From the NCBI GenBank assembly GCA_963702935.1, contig OY969772.1, forward strand, positions 4,960,001 to 5,024,000: a stretch of DNA of 64,000 nt. Direction: 5' to 3'. Under the pieces are notes generated by a model. That model saw only the letters and a list, made by a program, of their open reading frames with translations, was not told the DNA's origin and ran no database searches. Both the position numbers and the translations under genes were made by a program. Shown here piece by piece: positions 62,242 to 64,000 of the stretch; position 1 is the stretch's first letter; each line of letters opens with the position of its first letter. The DNA comes from DAOTWA01 sp963702935 (GTDB lineage Bacteria > Chloroflexota > Anaerolineae > Anaerolineales > Anaerolineaceae).

Positions 62242-62418
62242 CTTTCGTGGTGTGCACGCACGAGTTGTCAGGCAGTTGGAAACTGCACCTACAAACTGCA
62301 CGAAGCCGGCCTGCGCTGGCTAAAAACCAGTCGGCGAAGGCCGACTTCGTGTACTTCGTTGCAGCGATTTCAATCGCCTGAAAACGGCTGACAACTTTTG
62401 CGTGCACACTCTTTCGTG
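62242..62418. mobile_element. MITE-like palindromic element with flanking 8-base repeats
   Basis: Near-perfect 22-base terminal inverted repeats (62250-62271 and 62388-62409; 20 of 22 match, GTGTGCACGCA to AGTTGTCAG) enclose about 116 bases. The inside is also imperfectly palindromic (CGAAGCCGGCCTGCGC against GGCGAAGGCCGACTTCG). CTTTCGTG lies directly left of the element and one base to the right, as a target duplication would. No transposase is encoded. The rest of the 62095-62748 gap shows no gene. Confidence 0.65.
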
Positions 62419-62748
62419 TGTCTATCCCAAAATTGGTCGGCGAATTTGGGAAATGGGTGGCAGGCAGCCTTCTCCCTTGCCTCAGCGATCAGATCAGGCC
62501 ACGCTCACCGCAGCCAACATCAATCCACTTCTCAAATCGTTGACATTTAGAGAAAGGAAAACCGTTTCTCGGAAAGCTCGTTTTCCCAAGTATTCTTGAC
62601 GGGTTTGATTGTCAATCCAGGATGTTAATCCTTCGAAGGGTAGCACTTCAAAAAAACGCGTTCGTGTATGGGTGAGGATTAGCCATGGAGATCTCTGATG
62701 TTTATTATCATGCCAGGTCACTGGCTTTCAGCCTGGCGAGCATAATGC

Positions 62749-63486
62749 TCACACTTCATAAGAAGCGAATTCTTCAGCGCAATTCGTATTCGGGAAAATA
62801 GACTTTGCCTCCGTCAGGAGGGCGTCGCGATTTTGCAAGTACCAAAAGTGAGTCAGCAGAAGGCGCTCCACGTCTGCTTGACCGGCGGCATTGGCTGCCT
62901 TTCCAGCCGTCATGTGTGGCAGTGCCCCGGAAGGCAGAGATCCGTCGCCCGAAAGGGTGGCTTCACACAAAAACAGGTTTGCCCCTCGAGCTGCTTCCAC
63001 CAAATTGGGAGTCTCCAGGGTATCTCCTGAATAGACCAGTGTGTTAGTTCCAGCGCGTACGCGAATCGCATAGGCCTCGACGGAATGGCGCATAGGGACG
63101 AATGAAACACTAAAAAGCCCTAATTGAACATTCTGCCGCGCCACGATCGGGTGGCGCTCGAATACGTCCCCCTCATGCAATAGGGCGGCAATCTCCTCAG
63201 GAGCGTCCGGGAGGAAGAGGGGGATAGGCTTGAGTTGCTCACCCATTTCCACCCGCGTTTCCAGGCCATAGCGTAGCACCAGCAAGTCGGCCATGTGATC
63301 GAAATGCAAATGGGTGAGCAGGATCGCCGTGAGGGATTCGATGGGACACAACTCTTGCAGGCGGCTGAGAACGCCGTTGCCGCAATCTAACAGGAGACGG
63401 TCGTGTCCCTCTTCGACCAGGTAGCCGGAACATGCTCCACCCGGGCCCGGAAAAGAACCGTTGCAACCTAAGACAGTCAGTCGCAT
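62749..63486 (-). CDS. MBL-fold metal-dependent hydrolase (RNase Z-like)
   Basis: The start at MRLTVLGCNGSFPGPGG gives 245 residues. The metal site motif THLHFDHMADL and later residues (MRHSVEAYAIRV, YSGDTLETPNL, LLTHFW) fit the RNase Z/ArsR-like MBL branch without its exosite arm. Such enzymes act on tRNA ends or on small phosphodiesters; the substrate is unclear. The region before the ATG overlaps the end of the next gene upstream. Confidence 0.88.
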   Translation of the reverse strand: MRLTVLGCNGSFPGPGGACSGYLVEEGHDRLLLDCGNGVLSRLQELCPIESLTAILLTHLHFDHMADLLVLRYGLETRVEMGEQLKPIPLFLPDAPEEIAALLHEGDVFERHPIVARQNVQLGLFSVSFVPMRHSVEAYAIRVRAGTNTLVYSGDTLETPNLVEAARGANLFLCEATLSGDGSLPSGALPHMTAGKAANAAGQADVERLLLTHFWYLQNRDALLTEAKSIFPNTNCAEEFASYEV

Positions 63487-63496
63487 CGCTTCAGGC

Positions 63497-64000
63497 TCAC
63501 TTCTCAAGCGTTAACAAGACATAGGAAAGGGTGTAGGCGGGTATAAAAATAGTGGCTCTATCGCCTTGAGAATGAACCAGGATTTGCTCTGGCACCCCAT
63601 CGATATTCTCGCTCTCTACGCGGAACGTGGCACGCTCCGGTGCACGAATTTCGAAGTATTCGCCCGACTTTTCTTCCCGATTCCCAACTACGTACAAATG
63701 ACGGCCGTCTTTCAGAAGCCAGTGGCTCACTCGAAGCCCCGGGCTGACGCATAGGATATCCTCTGTGTCCACATAGGTGCCATTCTTGATCAACGGCGTC
63801 AAGAGCCCGCGGAAAGGCACCGTCTTGCGCGCATATCCCAGTAAACCCTCATCTTCCGGGGCGAATTTTTCGAGTCCCAGCCAGAAGATGGCTCCCAGCA
63901 GCGTGGCCCGTTCCATATCTTTGTAGAAGCGCACCTTGCGAGCCTCACCGTCTAATTCGGTGATTGGGTTCACCATGTGCACCAGCGTGAACTCAGGAAA
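63497..64000 (-). CDS. Partial protein, C-terminal part only
   Basis: The frame stays open to the window edge (…PEFTLVHMVNPITELDGEAR), so the N-terminus is missing. The visible 167 residues are beta-rich, with KDGRHLYVVGNREEKSGEYF and a closing VPEQILVHSQGDRATIFIPA. This looks like an all-beta end domain, as in glycoside hydrolases, but no active site can be seen. The coding end overlaps the leader of the MBL gene, so the two may be co-transcribed. Confidence 0.6.
   Translation of the reverse strand, partial: FPEFTLVHMVNPITELDGEARKVRFYKDMERATLLGAIFWLGLEKFAPEDEGLLGYARKTVPFRGLLTPLIKNGTYVDTEDILCVSPGLRVSHWLLKDGRHLYVVGNREEKSGEYFEIRAPERATFRVESENIDGVPEQILVHSQGDRATIFIPAYTLSYVLLTLEK

Noticed and set aside
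1..64000. tRNA, rRNA, CRISPR arrays, prophage or complete insertion sequences
   Set aside because: Read on both strands; no cloverleaf, no evenly spaced repeats, no transposase or integrase was found.

Overview
The window looks like a chromosomal segment of an environmental Chloroflexota bacterium, probably of the Anaerolineae/Caldilineae type. That is an inference from two large MalT/LuxR-type ATPase regulators, the GC-rich coding style, a GvpF/GvpL-rich gas vesicle cluster and many GlpC/GlcF-like iron-sulfur proteins. No rRNA, tRNA or CRISPR array was seen.

Region 1 (about 1-16.5 kb, nearly all minus strand) is an envelope and stress island. It holds an RNB-domain nuclease, small membrane proteins (lmo0937-like, GlsB/YeaQ-like, YggT-like, DUF883/YqjD-like), a heme-type bacterioferritin, two Dps paralogues (one without ferroxidase residues), an RRM RNA-binding protein, a PAP2 phosphatase, a diacylglycerol-kinase-like lipid kinase, an SPFH protein and a sensor kinase/response regulator pair. 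Several genes share a conserved promoter-like element present in five copies, so they look like one regulon. The island also carries gene remnants (YggT-like, RRM, SDR, UspA).

Region 2 (16.9-36.2 kb, minus strand) is a gas vesicle cluster. In transcription order it runs: c-di-GMP-I-type (GEMM) riboswitch with terminator, PAS sensor kinase, single-domain response regulator, OmpR-type regulator, gvpA, a GvpC-like repeat protein with a helix-hairpin-helix end, an unknown gene, gvpN, two small unknown genes, gvpH (Hsp20), a HExxH protein, gvpF/L, gvpG, gvpO, gvpJ, a CDC48-like AAA+ ATPase, a GvpF/L-DnaJ fusion, a tandem ArsA/GET3-like ATPase, a long gvpL, a gvpM-like gene, gvpF/L and gvpK. The layout suggests that c-di-GMP controls buoyancy through the two-component system, and that an unusually large chaperone set assembles the vesicle shell.

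Region 3 (36.3-42.0 kb, mostly plus strand) has a flavoprotein remnant, a frameshifted MalT/LuxR regulator and a small operon (DUF4386 protein, membrane protein, zinc-free MDR oxidoreductase).

Region 4 (42.2-62.1 kb, minus strand) is a 13-gene catabolic and redox operon. It runs from a GlpA-GlpB fusion and a GlpC-like protein through a second FAD/Fe-S pair, an MFS transporter, an FGGY kinase, a DUF362 protein, two phosphoglycolate-phosphatase-type HAD enzymes, a GcvH-like lipoyl carrier and a GlcD/GlcF-like pair to a dedicated lipoate-protein ligase. A second MalT/LuxR regulator lies directly upstream. The coupling of a lipoyl carrier and its ligase to Hdr/GlcF-type oxidoreductases is the best candidate for an undescribed pathway.

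Region 5 (62.1-64 kb) has a MITE-like palindromic element, an MBL-fold hydrolase and a gene cut by the window edge.

Five genes are each broken by a single-base shift. These are either assembly indels or real decay, and they must be checked before loss of function is inferred.
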